Shown in pieces: positions 1-8,774 of a DNA stretch of 64,000 bases. The stretch is from positions 6,047,501 to 6,111,500 of the forward strand of contig NC_019771.1 of assembly GCF_000317695.1 (NCBI RefSeq). The letters are read 5' to 3'. The position numbers and the translations under genes were made by a program. The notes below the pieces were generated by a model. That model worked only from the letters and a program-made list of their open reading frames with translations. It was not told the origin of the DNA and made no database searches. Origin of the DNA: Anabaena cylindrica PCC 7122. GTDB taxonomy: Bacteria > Cyanobacteriota > Cyanobacteriia > Cyanobacteriales > Nostocaceae. Within the stretch, counting starts at the first letter, position 1; every line of letters starts with the position of its first letter.

Positions 1-1
1 T

Positions 2-502
2 GCTCAAGATCAACCAACTTATCTCAAATTCATGGATTCTTTATCTATCAATTCTCTACTTGAAGACTTAAAAAATTCTGATGCTAACGTCCGCAAGCAA
101 GCAACCCGCCAAATTTGGCGGTTTTGGTTTCAGCAAAAGGGAGTGTATGGACTAGAAAAAATTGACCATAGCCAAAGGCTTATTGATGCAGGGCAACTCG
201 CAAGTGCTGAGGAATTACTAACTAGACTCATTCAAGCACAACCGGATTTTGCTGAAGCTTGGAATAGACGAGCTTTTTTATATTACAGTATGGGTCATTA
301 TCCGAAATCTCTAGTGGACTGTCAGATGGTTATTCAACTAAATCCAGTACATTTTGGCGCAATTCATGGCATGGGTTTATGTTATGCAGCACAGGGAAAG
401 TATAGTGAAGCTATCCAAGCTTTTCAAAAAGCATTGAAAATTCAGCCTTATTCGTTAGTTAATCAAAAATTGATTCTCGAATGTACACTCAAACTCAGTT
501 AA
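2..502 (+). CDS. TPR-repeat protein, 5' end outside window
   Basis: Tetratricopeptide-repeat protein, probably a protein-interaction scaffold. Three helix-pair repeats follow one another in the C-terminal two thirds: A-E-E-L-L-T-R-L-I-Q-A-Q-P, then P-K-S-L-V-D-C-Q-M-V-I-Q-L-N-P, then S-E-A-I-Q-A-F-Q-K-A-L-K-I-Q-P. The frame stays open to the left edge with no stop before the first ATG (at 32), so the true start probably lies outside the window and the visible part is a C-terminal fragment. The segment N-S-D-A-N-V-R-K-Q-A resembles a HEAT-like helix. The partner is unknown. The TPR assignment is firm, the cellular role is not. Confidence 0.72.
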   Translation, partial: AQDQPTYLKFMDSLSINSLLEDLKNSDANVRKQATRQIWRFWFQQKGVYGLEKIDHSQRLIDAGQLASAEELLTRLIQAQPDFAEAWNRRAFLYYSMGHYPKSLVDCQMVIQLNPVHFGAIHGMGLCYAAQGKYSEAIQAFQKALKIQPYSLVNQKLILECTLKLS

Positions 503-791
503 ACATAAGAAATAGAACTTAACAAAGCAAATTAAAGTATTAAAGAAGATGCAAAGGAACGCTAATAATCTTTTATGTGCGAACCTCTGTGCGTCTTGGT
601 GTGAAAAAATCGCACTCACGTTAAAATTACAACTTAAAATTGCAGACGTTAGGAATAGTAGGGTATGGCGAAAATAACTATCTAGTGAAAAAGCTTACAA
701 AGCTTATTAAACGAGCTTTATTTACGCCGTGCTGTATTAGTGGTGGTGATAGGGCAGTTTTCTGGTTATGGTAGTTAATCTTTACCAACAT

Positions 792-1166
792 TCAAAGATT
801 TTCCAAGTAACTCAAAAGGTCTGCCATTTCTTGGACACTAGGCTGAAATTTTGGCATGGGAGGTGTGTCACCACTAATCACTTGGTGAATCAACCCATAT
901 CGAGATTTACGCTTGGAGACGGCTTGTAAGCTGGGTCCTACTAGTCCATCTGCTGCTAAACCGTGACACCCAGAACAGTTAATTTGAAAGATGGCCTTTC
1001 CCTGTACTGGGTTTCCTGTTAGTGAGACAACATTCTTGATGTAGGGATCGGAGCCTTGAGCTATGTGAACACCAAGAAGGGTGAAAGGGATTGCTATGAG
1101 TACGGCTAAAGCCGATAAAGCGATCCATTGAATTAACGTTTCAGGTTTGGTAAGCTGGTTATCCAA
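792..1166 (-). CDS. cytM: Cytochrome cM, membrane-anchored c-type cytochrome
   Basis: Small monohaem cytochrome c of the thylakoid or plasma membrane. CytM is known in cyanobacteria as a low-abundance electron carrier linked to stress and heterotrophic regulation of photosynthesis. An uncleaved N-terminal membrane helix (about residues 12-36) is followed by the haem motif C64-S-G-C67-H68. A likely axial methionine lies in T-P-P-M104-P-K-F. The length of 124 residues and the anchor fit CytM better than soluble cytochrome c6, which has a cleaved signal peptide. It is transcribed away from petG, with about 210 bases between the two starts, so the two may share a regulatory region. Confidence 0.85.
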   Translation of the reverse strand: MDNQLTKPETLIQWIALSALAVLIAIPFTLLGVHIAQGSDPYIKNVVSLTGNPVQGKAIFQINCSGCHGLAADGLVGPSLQAVSKRKSRYGLIHQVISGDTPPMPKFQPSVQEMADLLSYLENL

Positions 1167-1375
1167 AAGGTTTGCTTTTACATTCTAGGTGTACAAGAAA
1201 CTTTATCATTTCCTACACATAGCTTAAAAGTTCTTGATTGTGTCTGCAAGCACAAATAAAAATTTTTATCTAGATTTATAGTCTAAAAATATTGTATGGC
1301 AATGGATTGATGCCAGATTTGGTAAAATCAAAAACAGGAACTGAATGTTGAATAATTGCAAAGAGGAGATTTACA

Positions 1376-1489
1376 GTGGTTGAACCCCTGCTATCAGGTA
1401 TTGTACTCGGTCTGATTTTCGTTACCCTCAGCGGACTATTTTACGCTGCCTATAAGCAATATAAGCGCCCCAACGAGCTAGGAGGGTGA
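1376..1489 (+). CDS. petG: Cytochrome b6f complex subunit V (PetG)
   Basis: A 37-residue single-helix subunit needed for assembly and stability of the cytochrome b6f complex in thylakoids. Reading from the GTG gives M-V-E-P-L-L-S-G-I-V-L-G-L and ends K-R-P-N-E-L-G-G, essentially the canonical PetG sequence. A strong ribosome-binding site (AGAGGAG) lies about 7 bases before the GTG and supports that start. One hydrophobic helix spans residues 5-26, followed by a basic cytoplasmic tail. The gene is too short for most gene finders. Confidence 0.95.
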   Translation: MVEPLLSGIVLGLIFVTLSGLFYAAYKQYKRPNELGG

Positions 1490-1558
1490 TTAAGTTCTGA
1501 GTGTTGAGTGGTGGGGAATAGGAGAAAATTTTATATTATCAATATATTTCTCTCCTCA

Positions 1559-2119
1559 CTACTCGACCTGCTCTAATGCCACGGTGCTGTAGAAAGTTAA
1601 TGCTGTGTTTCCATAAACTTTGTGGTGGCAGATTTCCCAATTCAAGATTTCTGGGGGTGTAAAATTTTTGGGTTTATGTTCTACTGCTATTTCTCCGTAA
1701 GGCTCTAAAAGCTGATAATCTGCGATCGCTCTTAACACAGGTTCATATAAACCACTGGCATAAGGTGGATCAAAATATATTCTGTCAAATTTTTGACCTG
1801 ATAATTTTTTTAACTGCTGGAGGATATTTCCTCGCAATATTTGAAATTTTTGCTCGTTATGAGCTACTTGCTGCCAATTTTGTTGAATAATCGTACAAGC
1901 TCGACTAGATTGCTCAATTCCTATTACTAAGCTGGCTCCTCTACATAAAGCTTCTGCGCCCATTGAACCACTACCGGCGCACAAATCCAACCAGCAACAA
2001 CCATCAATTTTTCCTTGCCAAATATTAAAAACTGCCTCCCTTACTCGCGCACTGGTAGGTCTGGTTTCTTGCCCTGGCAAAGTTTTTAGCAGCCGATTCC
2101 CGTAAATTCTCAGACTCAT
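1559..2119 (-). CDS. rsmD: 16S rRNA (guanine966-N2)-methyltransferase
   Basis: SAM-dependent methyltransferase that modifies G966 of 16S rRNA in the small ribosomal subunit. The family's opening R-P-T-S-A-R-V-R-E-A-V-F-N-I is present. The SAM-binding loop D45-L-C-A-G-S-G-S-M-G and the catalytic D117-P-P-Y motif are both intact. The length of 186 residues is normal. It lies downstream of hisH on the same strand, 54 bases away, and may be co-transcribed with it. Nothing in the sequence suggests loss of activity. Confidence 0.95.
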   Translation of the reverse strand: MSLRIYGNRLLKTLPGQETRPTSARVREAVFNIWQGKIDGCCWLDLCAGSGSMGAEALCRGASLVIGIEQSSRACTIIQQNWQQVAHNEQKFQILRGNILQQLKKLSGQKFDRIYFDPPYASGLYEPVLRAIADYQLLEPYGEIAVEHKPKNFTPPEILNWEICHHKVYGNTALTFYSTVALEQVE

Positions 2120-2173
2120 TAATTAGTCATTAGTTATTGGTCAACTGACAACTGACAAAATTGCAAATTTTTA

Positions 2174-2809
2174 TTAAGCAGGAATTTTTTCGCGGACTTG
2201 AGCCACAAAATTAGACAAAACTTGCAATCCTATATTAGAGGATTTTTCGGGGTGGAATTGGACTGCCATGAGGTTTTCATGAGCGATCGCAGCTGTGATA
2301 GTTTGACTACCATGAGTAACTGTTGCTGCTCTAACTTGTGGTTCAGTTGGGTCAACATAGTAGGAGTGGACAAAATAAACCCAAGGTTGGGAAGGTAAAT
2401 GCTCCCACAAAATACTTTTAGACTGAGTAAGTTGCAGCTGATTCCAACCCATATGGGGAATAGTAATACCTGCTTCTGAGCGAAATCGGCGGACTTTTCC
2501 GCGCACAATTCCTAGTCCGGGTTGAGTACCTTCCTCACTGGATTCAAACAGAATTTGCAGTCCTAGACAAATACCTAAGAAAGGTTTACCAGATGCGATT
2601 ACATCTTTAATAGGTTGTTCTAAACCACGAGAGCGCAGGTGTTGCACCGCAGGATCAAATGCTCCCACTCCTGGCAAAACTATTGCATCTGCTTGTTCTA
2701 ACTCCTTGGCAGAATAAGTTACTTTAGGAGTTGCCCCAGCTTTTTCTAAACCTTTGCAAACTGAGTGCAAATTTCCCATATCGTAATCTACGACTGCAAT
2801 CACTGGCAT
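2174..2809 (-). CDS. hisH: Imidazole glycerol phosphate synthase, glutaminase subunit HisH
   Basis: Class I glutamine amidotransferase that supplies ammonia to HisF in histidine biosynthesis. The glutaminase triad is visible: nucleophile C81 in G-I-C-L-G-L-Q, and H186 and E188 in Q-F-H-P-E-K-S. The oxyanion region (V-L-P-G-V-G-A-F) is also present. The length of 211 residues is typical. hisF is not in this window, as usual in cyanobacteria, where his genes are scattered. It heads a two-gene minus-strand set with rsmD. Confidence 0.97.
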   Translation of the reverse strand: MPVIAVVDYDMGNLHSVCKGLEKAGATPKVTYSAKELEQADAIVLPGVGAFDPAVQHLRSRGLEQPIKDVIASGKPFLGICLGLQILFESSEEGTQPGLGIVRGKVRRFRSEAGITIPHMGWNQLQLTQSKSILWEHLPSQPWVYFVHSYYVDPTEPQVRAATVTHGSQTITAAIAHENLMAVQFHPEKSSNIGLQVLSNFVAQVREKIPA

Positions 2810-2877
2810 TTACCTGCTCCTTGTAAATTTATTAGGGAGGGCATTTATTTATATTCTAATTCTAAATAATATTTATT

Positions 2878-3438
2878 ATGCAGAAAAAAATACTATTAAC
2901 TTCTTTTGACACTTGGTTGAGTGAACAACAGTCTAATTCTTCTGATGATTTGTTACTCGAACTAGCCAAAATGGCTTGTGTCTCCCATGATTTAAATTTT
3001 TTGCGACGACTACCTGTAAATGTTCAGCTTGCCAGTTCTCGCGTCATTGCCAAAATCAATGAACTCAAACCTGATTACGTTATCTGTTGTGGCATGGCAG
3101 CAAGTCGTAAACAATTAAGTATCGAAGTCTTGGCTCGTATCTTATCTTTACAGTCTACGGATATCTCATCTCTAGATTGTGCAGAAAGTTTTTGGCAAAC
3201 AACTTTGCAAACTACTGTTAATGTTGAACAATTAGTGGACGGAACAGAAGTTGAGATTAGTTACGACTGTGGTAAGTTCGTCTGTGAATCACTTTATTAT
3301 TCAGTCTTGGACTATGTGAGTCAATCTCAAATCCCGATTCCTTGCATCTTTGTTCATGTGCCGATTTTGAATCAAGAAAATTTGCACAGCATGATTGCTA
3401 ACTTTGTTTTAATTCTTAACAAACTGGCACTTGTATAA
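2878..3438 (+). CDS. Pyroglutamyl-peptidase I-like protein (peptidase C15 fold)
   Basis: Looks like a divergent member of the C15 cysteine peptidase family, which removes N-terminal pyroglutamate. The family's opening L-L-T-S-F-D, the glycine-rich V-I-C-C-G-M-A-A-S-R stretch and a following Glu are recognisable. The region D-C-G-K-F-V-C-E supplies the candidate nucleophilic Cys, and I-F-V-H-V-P supplies the catalytic His. At 186 residues it is somewhat shorter than the usual 200-215. It sits 39 bases before a DUF3370 gene and could be co-transcribed. Activity is plausible, but spacing around the catalytic Glu is not canonical. Confidence 0.7.
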   Translation: MQKKILLTSFDTWLSEQQSNSSDDLLLELAKMACVSHDLNFLRRLPVNVQLASSRVIAKINELKPDYVICCGMAASRKQLSIEVLARILSLQSTDISSLDCAESFWQTTLQTTVNVEQLVDGTEVEISYDCGKFVCESLYYSVLDYVSQSQIPIPCIFVHVPILNQENLHSMIANFVLILNKLALV

Positions 3439-3477
3439 GGTTATCAGCGTCTCTTAAGAAAAATTTTCTTCTGTATT

Positions 3478-4836
3478 ATGTTGCCACTATTATTCGGTTT
3501 GACCCTTGCTCAAGCAACTCCTGCTACACCACCACCGGAAGAAGTGGTACAACCACAAGAAGTTCGTCCTTTACCAGGACAGTTAGATAATGTGCCAGTA
3601 TTTAATAGCAATAGTCCAGAATTGGTATTAAAAGAAGGAATTTTACTTTCTACCTTTCCAGTAAATGGGAAAAAAGTACCAACGGCACATTTAAATTTTC
3701 CATTTCGAGGACGGTTTGATATTTTTGCTCATCATGTTGCTAAAGCAGAACCACCAGAAAATTTACGTTCTCTTTACCTGGGAATAATGTTGCATAACCC
3801 TGGTTCTCAAGAGGTGAAAGTCAGTATATTGCAGGGAGCAAGTTATTTAAGTCAACCAGATGCACCTTTTATTCAGTTAAATTCTTTTATTCCCAATAAT
3901 TCGGGTACAGTTTTTGCAGGGCCAGGTAGTCGGGTGATGTCTGATGTGTTGAGAGGAAGGAGACAAGCAATTTTTCCGGCTCAAATTGTTATTCCTCCTG
4001 GGAAAAGTCAGATGTTATTAAATCTACCAATTCCCGTAGCAGAATTGACACCACCAATCAATGGTCGATCTACATTTATGCGTTTGTGGAGTAATGGTAC
4101 TGTTTACGCAGCTAGTTTAGCTATGTTTGCACCTACAAATGCTGATGGTAGCGAACGTGCACCAAATTTGGCAGAGTGGCAAAATATATTAGATAATGGT
4201 GAATTATCTACACCTAGAGATAAAACCCCAACTCCATTGGAAGAAACTGGTAAGCCGAGGATATATGGTAGGGTAGCAGGTGTAGCGAGTGGTTCTCAAT
4301 GGCGATCGCTCTTAGTAGATAATCCTACAACTAAATATTTAACAATTCCCCAAGCTGGTCAAGCTTTTTCCTATGCTTTAAGTACATTGCATGGTGGTAC
4401 TTTTGGTACTGGACAAATTCAAAGCGCACCGATGTCAGTTCGTTATCCTGATACAGCCTATCGCGCTCATGGTAACTATGGGATTCAATATAGTCTCAGG
4501 TTGCCTCTACTCAACAATACGCAAACTCAACAAAAAGTAAGTATATCTCTGCAAACTCCACTCAAAGAAGATCAGTTAACTAAATCAGGACTACGCTTTT
4601 TTACAACACCAGCGCGTCAAGTTTTCTTCCGGGGAACAGTGCGGGTACGTTATCAAGATGAGCAAGGTAAGCGAAAAACTGAGTTTGTACATTTAGTGCA
4701 AACAAGAGGACAAGCAGGAGAACCGTTGGTTTCATTAAATATGAAAGCAGGTGATTCTTCTTTGGTGGAAGTAGATTTTCTTTACCCACCTGATGCTTCA
4801 CCACCACAGGTTTTAACCGTATCAACTCAGAAATAA
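3478..4836 (+). CDS. DUF3370 family exported protein
   Basis: A 452-residue cyanobacterial protein that I recognise as DUF3370. The function is unknown. It starts with a short hydrophobic stretch (M-L-P-L-L-F-G-L-T-L-A-Q-A), probably a short signal peptide, followed by a Pro-rich linker. The rest is beta-rich: H-L-N-F-P-F-R-G-R-F-D-I-F-A-H-H near residue 80, then segments typical of beta-sandwich or periplasmic proteins. There are no transmembrane helices after the N-terminus. It is probably periplasmic or outer-membrane associated. The preceding C15-like gene runs in the same direction with a short gap. Confidence 0.65.
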   Translation: MLPLLFGLTLAQATPATPPPEEVVQPQEVRPLPGQLDNVPVFNSNSPELVLKEGILLSTFPVNGKKVPTAHLNFPFRGRFDIFAHHVAKAEPPENLRSLYLGIMLHNPGSQEVKVSILQGASYLSQPDAPFIQLNSFIPNNSGTVFAGPGSRVMSDVLRGRRQAIFPAQIVIPPGKSQMLLNLPIPVAELTPPINGRSTFMRLWSNGTVYAASLAMFAPTNADGSERAPNLAEWQNILDNGELSTPRDKTPTPLEETGKPRIYGRVAGVASGSQWRSLLVDNPTTKYLTIPQAGQAFSYALSTLHGGTFGTGQIQSAPMSVRYPDTAYRAHGNYGIQYSLRLPLLNNTQTQQKVSISLQTPLKEDQLTKSGLRFFTTPARQVFFRGTVRVRYQDEQGKRKTEFVHLVQTRGQAGEPLVSLNMKAGDSSLVEVDFLYPPDASPPQVLTVSTQK

Positions 4837-5068
4837 CCAAAAAGAGCAGTCTGAATCAGGATGCTCAAGATTAAAGGATTTTCAGGATGAAAAGATTTTT
4901 ATGATCTAAATCAAGAACATGATCACTAACAAGCATCTTGTAAATCCTGATTCAGACATTAATAAAATGACCTAAAAGATAGACGATGACAGCTTATTCA
5001 AAAAGAAGCATTTGATGGGTTTCGCTTTTGCTCTACCCATCCTACAGAATAAAGTATCCTGTTTGCTA

Positions 5069-5662
5069 CTAACTTTGCGTTTGGGGAACTTGATTGACTT
5101 GATTCATTTCTGCAATCATCTTTTCTTTATTGCGTCTGCGGATTTTGGCATACATCTGAATACTCACAGCCATGAAAATAACTAAACCAAAAATCAGCCA
5201 AGCAGTGATATCTGTAGGTAGGTTATTCTTGAATATAGCCAACATGACAATCACAACTAGTAATAGTGTCGGTGCTTCATTTAAAGCCCGCAAATGTTGT
5301 CCACTCCACTTACATTCATCTGCGGCTAATTGTTTCATTAACCTACCGCAGTAGTGATGATAGATAAGTAAAATACCCACAAACCCTAATTTTAAATGTA
5401 ACCAAGTTTCTTTTAATAAATCTGGGTTGGTGGAGAGGATACCAATAGCCATTGCTACCGTTACTATCATTCCTGGGACGGTGATGATATGGTAGAGACG
5501 CTTTTCCATAATTTGATACTGGTTTTTCAGTATCGTCTTTGCGGGTTCTGGTTCTTGGTTCGCTTCAACGTGGTAGATGAAAAGACGCACTAGGTAAAAT
5601 AAGCCAGCAAACCAAACTACAAAGCCTATAATGTGAAATGCTTTAAACCAGGAATAAGCCAT
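5069..5662 (-). CDS. hemJ: Protoporphyrinogen IX oxidase, HemJ type
   Basis: Integral membrane enzyme that oxidises protoporphyrinogen IX to protoporphyrin IX, the last shared step of haem and chlorophyll synthesis in most cyanobacteria. It begins with Y-S-W-F-K-A-F-H-I-I-G-F-V-V-W-F-A-G, which contains the conserved helix-1 His. It continues with F-Y-L-V-R-L-F-I-Y-H and several more hydrophobic helices, about four to five in total. The length of 197 residues matches HemJ (former UPF0093). The C-terminal tail is basic, then polar. The same window also encodes acsF of the chlorophyll branch, but not nearby. Confidence 0.9.
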   Translation of the reverse strand: MAYSWFKAFHIIGFVVWFAGLFYLVRLFIYHVEANQEPEPAKTILKNQYQIMEKRLYHIITVPGMIVTVAMAIGILSTNPDLLKETWLHLKLGFVGILLIYHHYCGRLMKQLAADECKWSGQHLRALNEAPTLLLVVIVMLAIFKNNLPTDITAWLIFGLVIFMAVSIQMYAKIRRRNKEKMIAEMNQVNQVPQTQS

Positions 5663-5803
5663 GAATTGTAACCTGCCTTAATGAATTTACAGATGATTAC
5701 ATTTACTCTCATTATCAGGTTACGGCAATTATTGACAAGGATGTAGATTAGGTTAAGAACTGTAAATACTTTGTCATGATAGCAATAATTACAATAATCA
5801 CTC

Positions 5804-6750
5804 TGTCATTCTGAACGGAGTGAAGAATCTTCGAGATGCTTCGTTACTCGGCATGACAATTATCTCTTTATCATAATGGCAATAACCGCTTTGTCATTCT
5901 GAACGGAGTGAAGAATCTTCGAGATGCTTCGTTACTCAGCATGACAATTATCTCTTTATCATAATGGCAATAACCGCTTTGTCATTCTGAACGGAGTGAA
6001 GAATCTTCGAGATGCTTCGTTCCTCAGCATGACAATTATCTTTTTATCATGATGGCAATAATCACTCTGTCATTCTGAACGGAGTGAAGAATCTTCGAGA
6101 TGCTTCGTTCCTCAGCATGACAATTATCTCTTTATCATGATGGCAATAACCGCTTTGTCATTCTGTACGAAGTGAGGAATCTCTGAGATGCTTCGTTCCT
6201 CAGCATGACAGTTATCTCTTTATCATAATGGCAATAACCGCTTTGTCATTCTGTACGAAGTGAAGAATCTCTGAGATACTTCGTTCCTCAGCATGACAGT
6301 TATCTCTTTATCATAATGGCAATAACCGCTTTGTCATTCTGTACGAAGTGAAGAATCTCTGAGATACTTCGTTCCTCAGCATGACAGTTATCTCTTTATC
6401 ATAATGGCAATAACCGCTTTGTCATTCTGTACGAAGTGAAGAATCTTCGAGATGCTTCGTTCCTCAGCATGACAATTATCTCTTTATCATAATGGCAATA
6501 ACCGCTTTGTCATTCTGTACGAAGTGAAGAATCTCTGAGATGCTTCGTTCCTCAGCATGACAGTTATCTCTTTATCATAATGGCAATAACCGCTTTGTCA
6601 TTCTGTACGAAGTGAAGAATCTCTGAGATGCTTCGTTCCTCAGCATGACAATTATCTCTTTATCATAATGGCAATAACCGCTTTGTCATTCTGTACGAAG
6701 TGAAGAATCTCTGAGATGCTTCGTTCCTCAGCATGACAGTTATCTCTTAC
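5804..6750. repeat. Eleven-copy tandem array of an 88-bp palindromic repeat
   Basis: The start T-G-T-C-A-T-T-C-T-G recurs at 5804, 5892, 5980, 6068, 6156, 6244, 6332, 6420, 6508, 6596 and 6684, always exactly 88 bases apart. Each unit has a core of about 55 bases bounded by TGTCAT and ATGACA, able to form an imperfect hairpin, plus an AT-rich linker (ATTATCTCTTTATCATAATG). Units 1-4 carry GAACGGAGTGAAGAATC; units 5-11 carry GTACGAAGTGAAGAATC (unit 5 differs by one base), and unit 8 is a hybrid of the two types. No coding frame is conserved. The core resembles dispersed REP-like repeats known in many bacteria. Function is unknown. Confidence 0.95.
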
Positions 6751-6784
6751 GTAAAGCGGTTTTACAAATCTATTTTACAGGAAT

Positions 6785-6846
6785 TTACTCTGCATACCAT
6801 TCAATACTCAAGTCTTGCCAATTAGGATTTATAGATTCAATTAATA
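6785..6846 (-). pseudogene. 3' fragment of GIY-YIG gene cut by the insertion sequence
   Basis: Read on the minus strand, this piece continues in frame from the 5' fragment on the other side of the insertion sequence. It encodes L-I-E-S-I-N-P-N-W-Q-D-L-S-I-E-W-Y-A-E and a stop, the typical end of short GIY-YIG (UPF0213-type) proteins. Removing the element and one copy of the 8-bp duplication restores a 96-residue reading frame without any other change, so the insertion is probably recent. Confidence 0.88.
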
Positions 6847-6854
6847 ATATTTTC

Positions 6855-8267
6855 GGCTCTTGCATCTCTTTTATGGAGAAAACTAAAAGTATTAAAATTT
6901 AATGCCGATAAATTTAAATTATTAAAGTTGGAAACTCTATCCCTGTAAAGGTTTGCAAACTTTTTGATATATGGGAATAAGCATAGGATTACAATCATAA
7001 TTATCAAATACAAAAGTTTTAGGGATAGTTATGAAATTTAGCGTAGATCAAATCCTCAATCTCCCAGAGATGAAAGTGTTAGATTTTCAAGAACTTGTTG
7101 GGGCAGGAATAATTATAACAATAGAGAAAGCTGTCAACTATTCTACTTGTCCAGACTGTGAAAAAACCACCTATAGTATACATCAAAATCATTGGCGGCT
7201 AATTCACGATTTATCTTGGAGTGAAAAACCAGTATTGTTAAGAATAAATCGCCGTCAATTCAAATGTAACAAGTGCAAAAAGGTCTTCAGTGAAAAGCTA
7301 AATTTTGTAGATAAAAGTAAAGGATATACTAAAAGACTAGCCATAGATATAGTTGCACAAGTATTAGACAGTAATATTCATAGTGTTGCCGAAAGAAATG
7401 ACTTAAGCGATGAAGAAGTTGAATCAATGTTAAAGGCACAAGTATCACAAATATTAAACATTAATTTAAATCAGGTGAAAAGGTTAGGCATAGATGAGAT
7501 TGCTTTGGTGAAAGGTCAAGGAAGTTATTTAGCAGTATTAGTAGATTTAGATACTCGTAAACCCATTGAGTTGGTGAAGTCAAGAAGAATAGAAGAAATA
7601 CGTGAAGTTATTGTCAAATGGGGATCTCAGGTACTTGAACAAATAGTTGAAGTGAGTATGGATCTTTGGTCTCCTTATAAAAGTTTAGTAGAAGAATTAA
7701 TGCCAAATGCGAATATAACTGCTGATAGATTTCATGTAATGAAACAAGTAAATGATGAATTAGATGCTATGCGTAAATCTGAAAAGAGAGCCGCCATGTC
7801 TTTAGATAATAAATCAGAGCGAGACCGAATATTAGCAGGATTAAATAAAAGCAAATATAGCTTAATAAAAAATGAAGATTCTTTAAATGAACAACAAAAA
7901 GAAAGATTAAATAATGTTCAAAAAGTTTCCCCTATTCTGGCAAAAATGCACGCCCTAAAAGAAGAATTTCGAGACATATTTGAATCCACTAAGTCTTGGG
8001 GCGAAAGCATAATGAATTTATTAGATTGGATGCACGATGGACTTTCTTATTTTCCCAAAAGTATAGGAACAATGATTAGGTGGTTTGGTGAAGTTGTAGG
8101 TTATTTTGACGGCAGAACTACTAGTGGTACTGTAGAAGGAATTAATAATAAACTCAAATTAATCAAAAGACTTGGATATGGATTTCGTAACTTTAGCAAT
8201 TTCAGATTACGTAGTTTATTAAACTGGCACTTTAGTATTAATTCTCCATAAAAGAGACGCAAGAGCC
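6855..8267 (+). mobile_element. ISL3-family insertion sequence, 1413 bp, intact
   Basis: The ends are 26-bp inverted repeats that differ at one position: the left starts GGCTCTTGCATCTCTTTTAT, and the right, read inward on the other strand, starts GGCTCTTGCGTCTCTTTTAT. The element is flanked on both sides by the direct repeat ATATTTTC (6847-6854 and 8268-8275), an 8-bp target duplication as expected for ISL3. One transposase gene fills the element, and its stop codon lies inside the right inverted repeat. Intact ends, an open transposase and a perfect target duplication suggest a recent, possibly still active copy. Confidence 0.95.
7031..8251 (+). CDS. ISL3-family transposase
   Basis: Transposase of 406 residues for the surrounding element. 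It has two N-terminal zinc-binding pairs (C-P-D-C near residue 37 and C-N-K-C near 79) and a helix-turn-helix region. A DDE catalytic core follows: the first Asp in L-G-I-D-E, the second in M-D-L-W or T-A-D-R-F-H-V, and the Glu in T-V-E-G-I-N-N-K, with the family's closing G-Y-G-F-R-N-F. The length is normal for ISL3 and there is no frameshift. About 150 bases separate the left inverted repeat from the start codon. Confidence 0.93.
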   Translation: MKFSVDQILNLPEMKVLDFQELVGAGIIITIEKAVNYSTCPDCEKTTYSIHQNHWRLIHDLSWSEKPVLLRINRRQFKCNKCKKVFSEKLNFVDKSKGYTKRLAIDIVAQVLDSNIHSVAERNDLSDEEVESMLKAQVSQILNINLNQVKRLGIDEIALVKGQGSYLAVLVDLDTRKPIELVKSRRIEEIREVIVKWGSQVLEQIVEVSMDLWSPYKSLVEELMPNANITADRFHVMKQVNDELDAMRKSEKRAAMSLDNKSERDRILAGLNKSKYSLIKNEDSLNEQQKERLNNVQKVSPILAKMHALKEEFRDIFESTKSWGESIMNLLDWMHDGLSYFPKSIGTMIRWFGEVVGYFDGRTTSGTVEGINNKLKLIKRLGYGFRNFSNFRLRSLLNWHFSINSP

Positions 8268-8496
8268 ATATTTTCTTAGACCTTAACCATCCTTTTATCT
8301 GCTTCTCACGTTCGATAGCTACTTGAATATCTGGAGTTTCTTCATAGTATACGAGCTTAGTGATATTATATTTTTGCGTAAATCCTGGTATAAGTTTTTG
8401 TTTGTGTTCATATATTCTGCGTTGTAAATCATTAGTCACACCTGTGTATAATGTTTTTGATTTATTGCTCATTATGTAGACATAATATTGATTCAT
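8268..8496 (-). pseudogene. 5' fragment of GIY-YIG nuclease-domain gene, interrupted by ISL3 element
   Basis: Encodes M-N-Q-Y-Y-V-Y-I-M-S-N and T-L-Y-T-G-V-T-N-D-L-Q-R-R-I-Y-E-H-K, the GIY-YIG fold's signature tyrosines and arginine, through R-S-K-K-I at residue 76. There the insertion sequence begins. The reading frame runs on into the element and closes only after 131 codons, so the product made now would be a chimera lacking the native tail. Short stand-alone GIY-YIG proteins of this kind are common in cyanobacteria; their function is not settled. Confidence 0.9.
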
Positions 8497-8572
8497 ATTC
8501 CTGAAAATATTAGGTTTATTTCTTCGGATTTTTAACTTGGTTACAAGGTATGGTGTGCAAAAAAATCTTGAT

Positions 8573-8600
8573 TTAGAGACGTTTTATAAAACGTCTCTAA
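8573..8600. repeat. Perfect 28-bp palindrome with a TAGAGACG arm
   Basis: Each 14-base arm (TTAGAGACGTTTTA) is followed directly by its reverse complement with no loop. A related perfect palindrome with the core GTAGAGAC lies at 53230-53265. It is probably a dispersed element of the genome rather than a terminator of a nearby gene. Confidence 0.8.
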
Positions 8601-8646
8601 GTTGTTGGTTCTAGTATCTCATGAATTTGACTAATGATGATAAATT

Positions 8647-8748
8647 GAGATTCTTCCCTTCGGTCAGAATGACACATCACATTCATGTTCTAGTTTTTCA
8701 ACATCTTCTGAAATGATAAATTAAGATTCTTCCCTTTGGTCAGAATGA
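8647..8748. repeat. Two solo, inverted partial copies of the 88-bp array core
   Basis: The stretches at 8647-8674 and 8721-8748 both read roughly GATTCTTCCC-TT-(C/T)GGTCAGAATGA. On the other strand this is TCATTCTGACC-GAAGGGAAGAATC, matching the first half of the array units at 5804-6750. So the same repeat family lies on both sides of the insertion sequence, in opposite orientation. No gene is seen in 8497-8774. Confidence 0.7.
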
Positions 8749-8774
8749 TAAATTATACTCATCCTCTCAACTAT

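Noticed and set aside
5804..6750. Possible CRISPR array
   Set aside because: The whole 88-base unit is repeated, including the linkers; there are no unique spacers and no cas genes.
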